Shown here in pieces: positions 10,201-21,367 of a DNA stretch of 64,000 nt. Source of the DNA: Flavobacteriaceae bacterium PS02337 (GTDB taxonomy: Bacteria; Bacteroidota; Bacteroidia; Flavobacteriales; Flavobacteriaceae); contig JASCOE010000012.1 of assembly GCA_029959285.1 (NCBI GenBank), positions 62,001 through 126,000 of the forward strand, given 5' to 3'. Position 1 is the stretch's first letter. Each line of letters begins with the position of its first letter. The notes below the pieces were generated by a model. It did no database searches, was not told the origin of the DNA, and saw only the letters and a list, made by a program, of their open reading frames with translations. Made by a program: the position numbers and the translations under genes.

Positions 10201-13200
10201 AATGATCCAAATACACCAACTACAACAGATACTACTCAAGATTTTTGTTTATCTAGCGCACCAACAATTGCTAGCATTCAAGTAAATGAGACAAATGTTG
10301 TTTGGTATAATGTTTCAACAGGAGGAACAGCTTTAGCTAGTACAACTCCTTTAATAACTGGAACTTATTATGCGGCAGCAACAGATACAGTTATAGGTTG
10401 CGAAAGCAGCACTAGATTAGCGGTTGCAGTAACAGTAACAGATCCAGGTACACCAAGTACGACAGACCTTACACAAGATTTTTGTGTAGTAAATGCGCCA
10501 ACATTTGCCAGTATTCAAACAAACGAAACAAATGTAGTTTGGTATACTGCTGCGACAGGAGGAACGGCAATTCCAGCAACTACTCCTTTAACAAGCGGTA
10601 TTTATTATGCAGCTTTAGTAAATGCGACAACAACTTGTGAAAGTACAACGAGATTAGCAATTACAGTTAGTGTAACAGATCCTGCGACACCTACAACTAC
10701 AGATACTACTCAGGATTTCTGTTTAGTAAATGCGCCAACATTTGCAAGTATTCAAACAAATGAAACAAATGTGGTTTGGTATAATGCATCGACTGGAGGA
10801 ACAGCAATTGCATCAACAACGCCTTTAACAACAGGTACATATTATGCAGCTTTGTTGGATGCAACTACAGGTTGTCAAAGTTCAGTTAGATTAGCTGTTG
10901 CAGTAACAGTGAATGATCCAGGAACTCCAACAACTACAGATATAACACAAGATTTCTGTTCTGCAAATATGCCAACATTTGCAAGTATTCAAACAAATGA
11001 AACAAATATTGTTTGGTATAATGCAGCGACAGGAGGAACAGCTATTGCGGCAACAACACCATTAACAAGTGGTACGTATTATGCAGCTTTAGTAGATGCT
11101 ACAACAACTTGTCAAAGTGCAGCTAGATTGGCAATTACAGTTACTGTAACAAATCCTGGAACACCAACTACAACAGATACTACTCAAGATTTCTGTTTAG
11201 TAAATGCGCCAACTTTTGCTAATATTCAAACAAATGAAACAAATGTTGTTTGGTATACTGCAGCAACAGGAGGAACGGCAATTCCAGCAACAACAGCATT
11301 AACAAGCGGCACGTATTATGGAGCTTTAACAGATGCAGCAACAGGTTGTCAAAGTGTGACAAGATTAGCGGTTACCATTACTGTAACAGATCCTGTAACA
11401 CCAACTACAACTTCTGCAACACAGACTTTCTGTTCGGGAACAAATCCAACAGTTGCTAATATTCAAGTGAATGAAAGTAATGTAGTTTGGTATACAACAG
11501 CAACAGGAGGAACTGTATTAGCAGCAAATGCAACTTTAACAACAAGAATCTATTATGGAGCTATAAAAGATCCAGTAACTTCTTGTGAAAGTAGTGTAAG
11601 ATTGCAAGTTGCAGTAACAGTTGGAAATACAATTAATCCAACAACCAATAATGCAGCTCAAACTTTCTGTTCAACGAATTCACCAACAATAGCAAATATT
11701 CAAGTTAACGAAAGTAATGTAACTTGGTATACTGCAGCAACAGGAGGAACAGCTCTTCCTGCGGGAACAGCTTTAGCTTCAGGAATTTATTATGGAAATA
11801 TTGTAGATGCCGCAACTGGATGTGAAAGCACAACTCGTTTACAGGTTACTGTAACAGTTGTTAATCCTAGTGGAACTCCAACAACAAATAATGCAACTCA
11901 AAATTTCTGTACGCTAAATACACCAACAGTTGCAAACATTCAAGTAAATGAAGCAAATGTAGTTTGGTACAGAACAGCAACAGGCGGAACTGCAATTCCA
12001 GCAACAACAGCTCTTACAAGTGGCACATATTATGGTGCAATTTCAAGTGCAGTTGGTTGTGAAAATCCAGCTAGATTAGCCGTTGTGGTAAATGTAAATG
12101 CGCCAAGTGTAGTTACAACGACAAATACATCGCAAAAGTTCTGTTTAAATGCAGCGCCAACAGTAGCTAGTATTTTAGTGAATGAAGCGAATGTAATTTT
12201 CTACACAACTGCAACTGGCGGAACACCGTTAGCAGCAAATACACCACTTACTGCAACAACTTATTATGCAGCGGCTTTGGCTAACACAACTAACGGATGT
12301 GATAACGGACCTAGATTAGCAATTACAGTTTCATTCGAAGATGATGCTGCGGTTCAAATTGCGACTACAGACGATACTCCATGTGTTTTCAAAGGAGTGA
12401 CTTATTCTATTGCAAACGGAAAATCAGGTTACTTATGGACAATTAATGGAGGAACAATAGTTTCTGGAGGAACAACTACAGATGGTTCAGTAACAGTATC
12501 TTGGTCAGATATTGGACCTGGAACAGTAACTGTGGCTTACATCAATAATTGTGATGAAAGAACAATTAAAACGCTAAATGTTAGTGTATCAAGTTGTTCA
12601 GATTTAACGATTACGAATACAGTTAATAATCCAACTCCAAATTTTGGTGAGCAAGTAACATTTACAGTAACTGTGAACAATGTTGGTGAAGGTGATTTCA
12701 TTAATACAGTCGTTAGTAATTTAATTCCTAGTGGTTTAGAATTAGTAAGTTCTTCTACTACAACAGGAGTTTATGATCCGACAACACAGCTTTGGACGAT
12801 ACCAAGATTAAATGCTGGTCAAAGTGTAGTACTTACAATTGTAGCAGAAGTGCTGCCAGGCGGTACATATACAAGTACAGCAACTGTTGAGACTTCAACT
12901 CCACAAGATGTTGATGCAACAAACAATTCAGCTTCAGTAACATTAGAACCAATTTGTTTAACGGTTTATAATGAGTTTACACCAAACAATGACGGTAAAA
13001 ATGATCTGTTCAGAATTGATTGTATCGAAACTCATCCAAACAACGAGTTGAAAGTATTTAACAGATACGGAGCATTAGTGTACAGTAAAGTACATTACGA
13101 AAATGACTGGGACGGAACTGCAAATGTATCCGGAGTTGTTAATAGAGGAGATATGTTGCCAACAGGTACTTATTTTTATGTGATAACCATTGGAGATGGA

Positions 13201-13236
13201 ACGGTTAAAAAAGGCTGGTTGTCTATTATGAGATAA
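4258..13236 (+). CDS. Giant secreted repeat protein with type IX (CHU_C) C-terminal signal
   Basis: From ATG 4258 the product has 2,992 residues. An upstream in-frame start at 4186 would place 24 residues before the signal peptide and is less likely. Residues 1-32 form a signal peptide ending NAFSQ. Five divergent beta-rich modules begin near residues 34, 451, 861, 1365 and 1528; some carry NPNNAVDGNPAT, which recalls discoidin-like domains. Between them are Ig-like domains of the CHU_C-associated type (core WYxxxTGGT ... TYYV). Nine near-identical 79-residue Ig-like repeats span about 1983-2694. A DUF11-like domain (about 2780-2890) and a gliding-motility-associated C-terminal domain (about 2898-2992, NEFTPNNDGKNDLF and WDGTAN) close the protein. 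Known family behaviour predicts T9SS export with help from the PorP/SprF protein encoded next. An adhesin role is inferred. Confidence 0.93.
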   Translation: MKKNFTFCNLKHQMRLLGLLTLFLICGNAFSQTVCRPTSETNSQGGLLCIGLNVDSPANAYDSAGLTTFATLTNAVGVGCFVEETLNLGQTARAGDQIAIYFGTGNGLLDVGLLSNASIQAKNNGTNVGSNVALNSPLLNLNLLTGNTVAVAKYTLTGDANQIQIQVGGLVSLLVSLRIYDVRLEYAQPTITGGLTQTVCAGSATTLTTTPAAGTTLAWYSSASSTTALATGNSFTTPVLNATTTYYVGISRIGSCEGNVRVPVVLNVSNPVAPAVSNIGTTVCSSGATQQTTLSLVNAIPGTTYSWYSVATGGTALATGTTYSPTVPLGTTSFYVEGAIGTCISPTRAQVNVVSTAVPATPTVLTQSVTIQSGQNATLSASTSEVGAQLNWYETVTGGTAVATNTSNFTTPILTATKTYSVEAQSPNGNCVSAIRVPIVVTVQAASLVGCLEAGSQQIVQNGLCLLCSSANPNNAVDGNPATATRLTVPIGLINGYVQQTLQFNNPGKAGDIVDVEMELPGGLADVSLLGSVSLATYNGATYNNDRVSINNNSLVTLQLLSGNRFRASVTAGANFDRVEIRLGGLATLLTTVDIYQATYRFKAPAISGNATICSGQAASLTAALAVGETINWYSATTGGTSLASTASFTTPALSIPTTYYVQVTRNGCVNSERNPVQISITTPIQPIVTASPTTICSGQSTTLTVQAPVAGTIYNWYDAATGGNLVFTGTSFTTPTLTVNTNYYVEAAIGTCTSLTRTPVNLIVTPVPATPTFAASNVIIQSGQTVTLSVQNPVAGVRYNWFDVPTGGTSVALNATSFTPTPALTANKTYYVEAVNIATDCANPVRGVITVTVIANASTCLQAGTQVTSYEATPPLSLCVGCTVLNPNNSVDGDFNTYAQFTVPVGLGGYIQQDLTFANPGQAGDIIDVELEIPGGVLDVTALSYISLATYNGGTFNNDRISINNNLLNIQLLSGNRFKASFVAVAPFNRLEVRYNAGVSALTSLYLYQASYRYPNATITGATSPICVGGTATLSASSTGTETYTWYNAAVGGSIVAVSPTAPLTTSTTYYLQGTRNGTCENSIRQAVTVNVLPIPTAADIVIPTPVEASCAGSVVLNPSTAIAGAQFRYYTDQNKTTEIVNGTTIGTVTFTKDAVTGALTINGLNATGTPYNYFIAASNGGTCENVNGTLKQVTVNFPSTTVLTVNANPAPGCGSFNLGNAITNFDSTGNTTYTFYNPSNTVITADAAGNITIGGVYSIEAQRTGDTCPAVRQSVTVVINALPSLVVTNPQESVNVGTNVTLTATSTGTITWFDPQGNALAGPPFSTGVLNTPGVYTYTAVASDGICSRTATKVINVIDLSNCQSLAERVYATAQTSGNNITGTVTNGANAVDGNPQTFSTITTGLGLLGIGTTWQNLTWPANIVKGTPVTVKLGSEYSLLAVGQNLSVIGTKNGVAIGAMQSVSGTLLNLVSGDNTYEFTFVPSDASGPQDYDGIRIQSASLLSVAQNTKVFDAHYNRQVTAVACTPGDIQDIFYGTTDLGLPVGAVTAAVGVSDAWNIADNDVTTFATMYSGVGALAAADLTVQFKTPSVVSDTLRIVISKPGALLDVNLLTGFSIQRYLGNVAVGAPIQNTSTLLSLRLLPGNSIAMVLVSSPTEIYDRVRIRLGGVAGVLDFLRVHTVERTANTTVIGADPQNKITVCPGSTITLQIPEQACSTYIWYDAETGGNSVATGISYTIPANLPAGIYKYYVQPVRYGCETFARGEVTVEVKASAPVNALTDITLNGGTSTSVCTASGSVTLATSLSGTPLLTNPVYSWYSFNGTTSVLISGETTSQLIVNGLAPGTYTYFVGVTSDQFCETAAADRKQITFTILPPSTANDIVVDDVTVCHDSPGVLTPTAPTLTSPIFTWYLDANKTQPIANGAVINGVTYTIDTTGKLTAVGLTEAMSPIRYYVAVSSTNTCENLAGTLQDAVILINDPNTPTTTDTTQDFCLSSAPTIASIQVNETNVVWYNVSTGGTALASTTPLITGTYYAAATDTVIGCESSTRLAVAVTVTDPGTPSTTDLTQDFCVVNAPTFASIQTNETNVVWYTAATGGTAIPATTPLTSGIYYAALVNATTTCESTTRLAITVSVTDPATPTTTDTTQDFCLVNAPTFASIQTNETNVVWYNASTGGTAIASTTPLTTGTYYAALLDATTGCQSSVRLAVAVTVNDPGTPTTTDITQDFCSANMPTFASIQTNETNIVWYNAATGGTAIAATTPLTSGTYYAALVDATTTCQSAARLAITVTVTNPGTPTTTDTTQDFCLVNAPTFANIQTNETNVVWYTAATGGTAIPATTALTSGTYYGALTDAATGCQSVTRLAVTITVTDPVTPTTTSATQTFCSGTNPTVANIQVNESNVVWYTTATGGTVLAANATLTTRIYYGAIKDPVTSCESSVRLQVAVTVGNTINPTTNNAAQTFCSTNSPTIANIQVNESNVTWYTAATGGTALPAGTALASGIYYGNIVDAATGCESTTRLQVTVTVVNPSGTPTTNNATQNFCTLNTPTVANIQVNEANVVWYRTATGGTAIPATTALTSGTYYGAISSAVGCENPARLAVVVNVNAPSVVTTTNTSQKFCLNAAPTVASILVNEANVIFYTTATGGTPLAANTPLTATTYYAAALANTTNGCDNGPRLAITVSFEDDAAVQIATTDDTPCVFKGVTYSIANGKSGYLWTINGGTIVSGGTTTDGSVTVSWSDIGPGTVTVAYINNCDERTIKTLNVSVSSCSDLTITNTVNNPTPNFGEQVTFTVTVNNVGEGDFINTVVSNLIPSGLELVSSSTTTGVYDPTTQLWTIPRLNAGQSVVLTIVAEVLPGGTYTSTATVETSTPQDVDATNNSASVTLEPICLTVYNEFTPNNDGKNDLFRIDCIETHPNNELKVFNRYGALVYSKVHYENDWDGTANVSGVVNRGDMLPTGTYFYVITIGDGTVKKGWLSIMR
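10204..12339 (+). repeat. Nine tandem 237-bp coding repeats in the giant gene
   Basis: Units start at 10204, 10441, 10678, 10915, 11152, 11389, 11626, 11863 and 12100. The first eight are exactly 237 bp (79 codons) and the last is 240 bp. Each encodes an Ig-like unit with the order TTDTTQDFC, NETNVVWY, ATGGTAI, TYYAAL, GCxS, RLAVxVTV. Units 1-5 are most alike; 6-9 diverge, for example NNAAQTFC instead of TDTTQDFC. Confidence 0.95.
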
Positions 13237-13280
13237 GCCACTTCTATTAATCAAATTAATTAAACTAAATAAGTATCGTT

Positions 13281-14213
13281 ATGAAACTATATATAAAATC
13301 ATTAGAAACGTATTTCATTTTAATATGTTCTTTTATCACGGTTTGTGCCAATGCGCAACAAGAGCCTCAATATACTCAGTATATGTATAATACAATGTCA
13401 GTAAATCCAGCTTATGCTGGGTCTACTGGCGCTACTGAAGCAGCACTTTTATATCGTTCACAATGGGTCGGAATTTCTGGCGCACCACAAACGCAATCAT
13501 TCTCAATTCATTCTCCACTTAGAAATGAAAAAGTTGGTTTAGGTTTGAGTATTGTTAATGATAAAATTGGTCCTTCTGATGAACTATATTTCGATGGAAA
13601 CTTCTCTTATTCAATACCTTTAGGTTACGAAAAAAGACTTGCTTTTGGTTTAAAAGCTGGAGCAAGAATGCTAAACATCGATTGGTCTAAGGGAAGGTAT
13701 TATGATAATGATGATGTTTTATTAAACCAAAACATCAACAATCAAATAAAATTAGCAGTCGGAGCGGGGATCTACTATTACACAGACAAATGGTATGTAG
13801 GACTTTCTATTCCAAGTTTTATTCAGAACACATATTATGACGATGTTCAAGAATCTATAGATTATGATCGTTTGCATTATTATTTAATGGGAGGTTATGT
13901 TTTTGATTTAAATCCAAATTTAAAATTCAAACCCGCATTTTTAGTAAAAGCAGTAAGCGGAGCACCAATTACCGCAGATGTGTCAGCAAATTTTATGATT
14001 CAAGAAAAGTTTGTTATAGGAGGATCGTATCGAACAGATGATTCTGTTAGTATATTGGCAGGTTTTCAAGTTGCACCAAGTTTTTTTATTGGATATTCAT
14101 TTGATTACACTGTAAGCCAATTGAACAAATATAACGATGGTACACACGAAATTATCTTGCGTTATCAATTTGTACAAAAACAAAGCAAAATTAAATCTCC
14201 TCGATTCTTCTAA
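13281..14213 (+). CDS. PorP/SprF-family type IX secretion outer membrane protein
   Basis: The 310-residue protein has a signal peptide ending VCANAQQ and then the family opening PQYTQYMYNTMSVNPAYAG, followed by beta-barrel-like alternating strands to an aromatic C-terminus (SPRFF). PorP/SprF proteins are outer-membrane components; SprF in Flavobacterium johnsoniae is needed for export of the adhesin SprB encoded next to it. Here the gene is 44 bases after the giant CHU_C protein and 11 bases before an OmpA-family gene, so it is most likely the dedicated export or anchoring partner of that protein. It may be one of several paralogues in the genome. Confidence 0.92.
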   Translation: MKLYIKSLETYFILICSFITVCANAQQEPQYTQYMYNTMSVNPAYAGSTGATEAALLYRSQWVGISGAPQTQSFSIHSPLRNEKVGLGLSIVNDKIGPSDELYFDGNFSYSIPLGYEKRLAFGLKAGARMLNIDWSKGRYYDNDDVLLNQNINNQIKLAVGAGIYYYTDKWYVGLSIPSFIQNTYYDDVQESIDYDRLHYYLMGGYVFDLNPNLKFKPAFLVKAVSGAPITADVSANFMIQEKFVIGGSYRTDDSVSILAGFQVAPSFFIGYSFDYTVSQLNKYNDGTHEIILRYQFVQKQSKIKSPRFF

Positions 14214-14224
14214 AAATAAAACTT

Positions 14225-16162
14225 ATGAGAAAACTATATATCCTATGTTTAATTTTGAGCGTTACGTTTAGTTTCGCTCAAAAAACAAATTTGAAGAAAG
14301 CCGATGCTTTGTTTAGAAATTATGCCTACTTAGATGCTTCTAAAGCTTATGAGGAAATTCTACAAAACATCAAAGATCCTTCGACTCAGACTTTGAAAAA
14401 TGCAGGCGATTCATACTATTTCATTTCTGATTCTAGAAATGCACTCAAATGGTATCGAAAACTGTACGAAGCGCAAGGAAATAACTTAACTGATATTTAC
14501 TATCTGCGCTATATTCAGTCTATGAAAGCAGTTATGGATTATGATGAAGCAGATAAAATCACAAAAGAATATCTGAATAAAAAAGGAGACAAAGCGGAAA
14601 TCAACAGATATGTTGCCCAAAAGAAATATATGGACAGTGTCGCAAAAGCAAAGCCGCTTTACACCATTAAAAATTTAGATATCAATACAACGAAATCAGA
14701 TTTTGGTGCTACTTTTTTCAAAGATAATATTGTATTTACATCGGCTCGTGATACTACAAACTTTACTGAAAAATTGTATGTTTGGAACAATCAGCCGTTT
14801 CTAAACCTGTATTATGCAGAAAGAAATCCGGCAGATGGAAGTCTGTTTAACGAAACAGTTTTTCTTCCAAACGTAATGACGAAATATCATGAAGCAACAG
14901 CAAGTTTTGATGCTCAGGGAAAAACGATTTATTATTCGACCAATATTGTAAAGAAAAACAAATTGGTTGTTGATGAAGCAAAAATCAATAATTTCCAGAT
15001 TATTAAAGGAGCAATTGTAAATAATAAATTAGAAAATCCGCAGAAAGTATTTTTTGATAGTGACGAATATTCTGTTGGACATCCTGCATTAAGCGAAGAC
15101 GGACAATGGTTATTCTTTGCATCAGATATGCCAGGCGGTTACGGAGAAACTGATTTATATGTGGTGAAAATCGCAGGCGACGGAACGATGAGTTCTCCAG
15201 CTAATTTAGGACCAAGCATTAATACAATTGGTAACGAAGTATTTCCATTTTTTCAGAACGGAATGCTGTATTTCTCTTCAGATGGACATTATGGTTATGG
15301 AGATTTAGATGTTTACGAAAGTAAATTTCTATCCGACGGGAATTTTTCGACACCAAGAAATCTTGGAGCGCCTGTAAACAGTAATAAAGACGATTTTTCT
15401 TTTATTATTGACAGAACAAATGCTTACGGTTATTTGTCTTCTAACAGAGCCGGAGGAAAAGGCGACGATGATATTTATTCGTTCGTAAAAGGAAAACCAG
15501 TTTGTAATCAGAGTATTTCTGGAATGGCATTCGATCATAAAACTAAAAAACCATTATCAGATGTAACCATTATGGCTTATAATTCCTTTAGTGAAGTTTT
15601 GGGAGAAACCACAACAAACTTCGACGGGAAATACGCTATAGAGGTTCCTTGTAATAAAGTAGTTAAAATGATTGCTGCGAAGCCAAATTACAGCAGTGAC
15701 GACAAAACCGTAGAAACAACTAAAGAAAACGGTGGCGAAATCAAAGATGTAAACTTCGAATTAAGTAACTATGATGATTTAGTTGTGAAGAAAAAAGGAG
15801 TAGAAAAAGTAGACGTAAATCCGATTTATTTTGACTACGACAAATTTGATATTACACCAAAAGCTATAGAAGAATTGTCTAAAGTAGTTTTCATTATGCA
15901 GAAATTTCCAAAAATCATTATTAAAATTGAATCGCATACAGATTCACGCGGAAAAGACGCATACAACTTAAAACTTTCAGACAATCGAGCAAAATCAACA
16001 AGAGATTATATCCTTTCGCAAGGTATAGATGCTTCTCGAATTGAAAGCGCAATCGGTTATGGCGAGTCTCGCCTAATTAATAAATGTAAAAATGGTGTAA
16101 AATGTACAGAAGAGGAGCACGTTCTAAATAGACGTTCCGATTTTATCATTATTCAAAAATAG
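14225..16162 (+). CDS. PorE-like OmpA-family protein with TPR and WD40-like propeller
   Basis: The 645-residue protein starts with a signal peptide (ending TFSFAQ). It then has TPR-like helices (about 20-130), a PD40/WD40-like beta-propeller (about 150-425, with repeats such as SEDGQWLFFASDMPGGYGETDLY), a carboxypeptidase-regulatory-like beta domain (about 430-515), and a C-terminal OmpA domain (about 535-645). The OmpA domain has YFDYDKFDITPKA, the peptidoglycan-contact motif HTDSRG and an arginine in DNRAKSTRDY. The same domain order is known for PorE of Porphyromonas gingivalis, a periplasmic T9SS protein that binds peptidoglycan. It ends the three-gene surface module and is followed by a terminator. 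Confidence 0.9.
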   Translation: MRKLYILCLILSVTFSFAQKTNLKKADALFRNYAYLDASKAYEEILQNIKDPSTQTLKNAGDSYYFISDSRNALKWYRKLYEAQGNNLTDIYYLRYIQSMKAVMDYDEADKITKEYLNKKGDKAEINRYVAQKKYMDSVAKAKPLYTIKNLDINTTKSDFGATFFKDNIVFTSARDTTNFTEKLYVWNNQPFLNLYYAERNPADGSLFNETVFLPNVMTKYHEATASFDAQGKTIYYSTNIVKKNKLVVDEAKINNFQIIKGAIVNNKLENPQKVFFDSDEYSVGHPALSEDGQWLFFASDMPGGYGETDLYVVKIAGDGTMSSPANLGPSINTIGNEVFPFFQNGMLYFSSDGHYGYGDLDVYESKFLSDGNFSTPRNLGAPVNSNKDDFSFIIDRTNAYGYLSSNRAGGKGDDDIYSFVKGKPVCNQSISGMAFDHKTKKPLSDVTIMAYNSFSEVLGETTTNFDGKYAIEVPCNKVVKMIAAKPNYSSDDKTVETTKENGGEIKDVNFELSNYDDLVVKKKGVEKVDVNPIYFDYDKFDITPKAIEELSKVVFIMQKFPKIIIKIESHTDSRGKDAYNLKLSDNRAKSTRDYILSQGIDASRIESAIGYGESRLINKCKNGVKCTEEEHVLNRRSDFIIIQK

Positions 16163-16260
16163 TTTTATGCTTTAATTATTTTATCATTAAAATATAAAAC
16201 GCTCAAAACCATTTGGAAGTTGGTTTTATTAATTCTTTTTTAAGAATAATGGACAAGGAG

Positions 16261-16302
16261 AAAATCAGACTGCATGAATTTGCAGTCTGATTTTTGATTT
16301 TT
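16261..16302 (+). terminator. Terminator of the surface-protein operon
   Basis: AAATCAGACTGCA (16262-16274) pairs with TGCAGTCTGATTT (16281-16293) around a six-base loop, followed by a T-rich tail. It lies about 100 bases after the OmpA-family gene. Confidence 0.9.
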
Positions 16303-16375
16303 TAAAACTTTCATTTTTTATGCTTTCTAACAAAAATAAATTCTAATTTTGAGATAAAGTTTTTTACCATTATAA

Positions 16376-19059
<2,684 letters not shown>

Positions 19060-19073
<14 letters not shown>

Positions 19074-19971
19074 ATGCACTTTGATTGGTATGCGCTTTAT
19101 CTTTATCAAAATAGAAGTCAATACGGCCTAAATTAATTCCGTAACAACCTACTTGATTTACCAAAACATCTTTTCCTGCTTTGTTTTTTACAATAGTTGG
19201 CTTGTCTAAGAAAGTGTGCGTGTGACCTCCAATAATCAAATCGATATCTTGCGTTTGTGCAGCAAATTTTAGATCAGATATTTTTGTTGCATCGTCTTTA
19301 TAGTTGTATCCAATATGCGAAAGACAGATTACTAAATCACATTTTTGTTCGTGTTTTAGAAGCTTCGTCATATCTTGAGCAACTTCAACAGGATCATTAT
19401 AAACGGTTTCCAGATACATTTTTTTATCAACTAAACCAGCCAATTCAATTCCAACACCAAAAACACCAACTTTAATTCCGTTTTTATTGAAGATTTTGTA
19501 TGGTTTTACATGACCATCCATAACCGTATTTTTGAAATCGTAGTTAGAGTTTATAAAATCAAAACTTGCATGAGGAAGCTGAGCATATAATCCGTCTAGA
19601 CCGTTATCAAAATCATGATTTCCAATCGTAGAAGCATCATACTTCATCATACTCATTAATTTAAATTCCAATTCACCTCCATAATAATTAAAATAAGGAG
19701 TTCCTTGAAAAATATCTCCCGCATCTAACAAAAGTAAATTCGGGTTTTCTTTACGAATCGTTTCAATTAATGCCGCACGACGAGAAACTCCTCCTTTATT
19801 AGGATTACGCGGATCATCAGCAGGAAATGGATCGATATGACTGTGCACATCGTTAGTATGTAAAATTGTTAAATGCTTAATATCGTTCGTTTCAAAACTG
19901 CTCAAAGACAATCCTAAACTTAATAGGGCAGTACTTGCTGCTGTTTTTTCGATAAACTCTCTTCTTTTCAT
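19060..19971 (-). CDS. 5'-nucleotidase/UshA-type metallophosphatase, catalytic domain only
   Basis: The 303-residue protein carries all metallophosphoesterase blocks of the 5'-nucleotidase family: LHTNDVHSH, DAGDIFQGTP, GNHDFDNG, SHIGYNYKDD and GGHTHTFLDKP, which supply the dimetal ligands. The N-terminus MKRREFIEKTAASTALLSLG resembles a twin-arginine (Tat) signal, so the enzyme is probably periplasmic. The C-terminal substrate-binding domain of UshA is absent from this protein and is encoded by the gene immediately upstream on the same strand. Likely substrates are nucleotides or related phosphate esters. Confidence 0.88.
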
Positions 19972-20013
19972 TTTATATTTTTTTTGCAGGAATGCTTACT
20001 TTTTTGATACTTT

Positions 20014-20793
20014 TTATTCTTCTGTAATTCGGATATTTTTCGGAGCCAGAACCGTGTCTACTTCCTTAAAATAATCAATCAGCACATTTCTAAGTTTATA
20101 GTTTAGATCAAATTTCTGAGTGCTTTTAGCAAAGAAAGTCATGCTGTCGCCACCATTTGCCAAATAATCATTTGTAGCAACATAATAGGTTTTGTTTAAA
20201 TCAAGCGGTTTTCCTTGAACCTGAATGTCTTTAGCAGTATTTTGTTTTGTAATAGTAAAAGTCATTCCAGACAAAGGCTGAGGTTTTCTTTCCTTTATTA
20301 TATAAGCCGCAATATCTTGAATCTGTTCTCCTTTTAAAGCCAAAACAACCAAATTGTTTTCAAAAGGCATAATTTCAAATGCCGTTCTTGTTGTTACATT
20401 TCCTTTAGGAAGTATAGCACGAATTCCACCATGATTTAAAAGACATACATCAATATCTTTCTTTTCACGTTGTTTAAAAACAATATTTCCTCTTTGTAAA
20501 CAAACATCGGCTAACAAACTGCCAATACTAGTTTGCCATTTCCCATCACTTTTATCAAGTGTTTGCGGGCAAAAAGCCAAAACGTTATCTAAATCCTGAT
20601 TGATGTGATCGCGATAAGGTTTTATAAAGTTTTCAATTTCTGGGGTTTCTGCAGCTTTTTCAGTAACTGGAAGCTGTTTTCCTTCGATTTTAGTTAAATT
20701 GTAGTTTTTCGGACTACAAGACACTATGAAAAAAAGTGTTAAGAATATAACAAAAAGTTTTAAAAATCCGTTATACTTTTTTAGTTTTACCAT
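20014..20793 (-). CDS. 5'-nucleotidase C-terminal-domain lipoprotein
   Basis: The 259-residue protein has a lipoprotein signal (FFIVSCSPK, lipid cysteine near residue 26) and then only the 5_nucleotid_C domain. The domain is recognised by NHGGIRAILPKGNVT, the ALKGEQI segment and YYVATNDYLANGGDSM. In fused enzymes of the UshA family this domain binds the nucleobase. Here it is a separate membrane-anchored protein, 42 bases upstream of the catalytic-domain gene and probably in one transcript. The two proteins are likely to assemble into one enzyme. Confidence 0.88.
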   Translation of the reverse strand: MVKLKKYNGFLKLFVIFLTLFFIVSCSPKNYNLTKIEGKQLPVTEKAAETPEIENFIKPYRDHINQDLDNVLAFCPQTLDKSDGKWQTSIGSLLADVCLQRGNIVFKQREKKDIDVCLLNHGGIRAILPKGNVTTRTAFEIMPFENNLVVLALKGEQIQDIAAYIIKERKPQPLSGMTFTITKQNTAKDIQVQGKPLDLNKTYYVATNDYLANGGDSMTFFAKSTQKFDLNYKLRNVLIDYFKEVDTVLAPKNIRITEE

Positions 20794-20840
20794 TTTAAAT
20801 GCAACTTAAATAATTAATTTTGTAATCTGGTAAAAGTACT

Positions 20841-21353
20841 ATGTTTTTGAATTATATAAAGGAGTTTTTTGTAAAAAAAACATTAAATAATAACTTGAGT
20901 AATCAAAATAACAAAGTCTTTCCCAAAAACGTTCAAACAATTGGTTTATTGATAGATGAAAGCAATTTTTCGAATTCTGAAGCTCTGATAAAGGAATTAA
21001 CGATTAACGGAATTGCTTCAGAAAACATAAAAGTTGTTGCATACAAAGGAAAATTCAAGGAAAAAGAAACGTATTTTCTGCCTACTTTTGGTAAAAAACA
21101 TATCAACTGGAAAGGAGAAATAACACAAGATTTTTTAAATGAATTTGTAAATTCAGAGTTTGATCTTTTGCTAAATTATTATAATGTCGAGAATGTCATT
21201 TTAATGTTGATTACTAGCAAATCAAAAGCAAGATTTAAAGTCGGATTTTCTAGTGTAGACAATAACTTAAACCGTTTGATGATTAGTACGGAATTAGAGA
21301 ACTATAAACTATTCGTTTCAGAACTGTTTAGGTATTTAAAAAATATAAAATAA
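20841..21353 (+). CDS. Uncharacterised protein, DUF6913-like
   Basis: The 170-residue protein lacks a signal peptide and membrane helices. It contains a Rossmann-like alternation (NVQTIGLLIDESNF; FDLLLNYYNVENVILMLI) and ends in a conserved-looking FVSELFRYLKNIK. I recognise it as a small protein that precedes dapA in Flavobacteriaceae and is listed as a domain of unknown function (DUF6913, from memory). It is divergent from the nucleotidase lipoprotein and 14 bases upstream of dapA, so the two are likely co-transcribed. A TAATTTTG element lies at 20815-20822, without a clear -33 partner. Confidence 0.65.
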   Translation: MFLNYIKEFFVKKTLNNNLSNQNNKVFPKNVQTIGLLIDESNFSNSEALIKELTINGIASENIKVVAYKGKFKEKETYFLPTFGKKHINWKGEITQDFLNEFVNSEFDLLLNYYNVENVILMLITSKSKARFKVGFSSVDNNLNRLMISTELENYKLFVSELFRYLKNIK

Positions 21354-21367
21354 ATTATAATTAAAAT

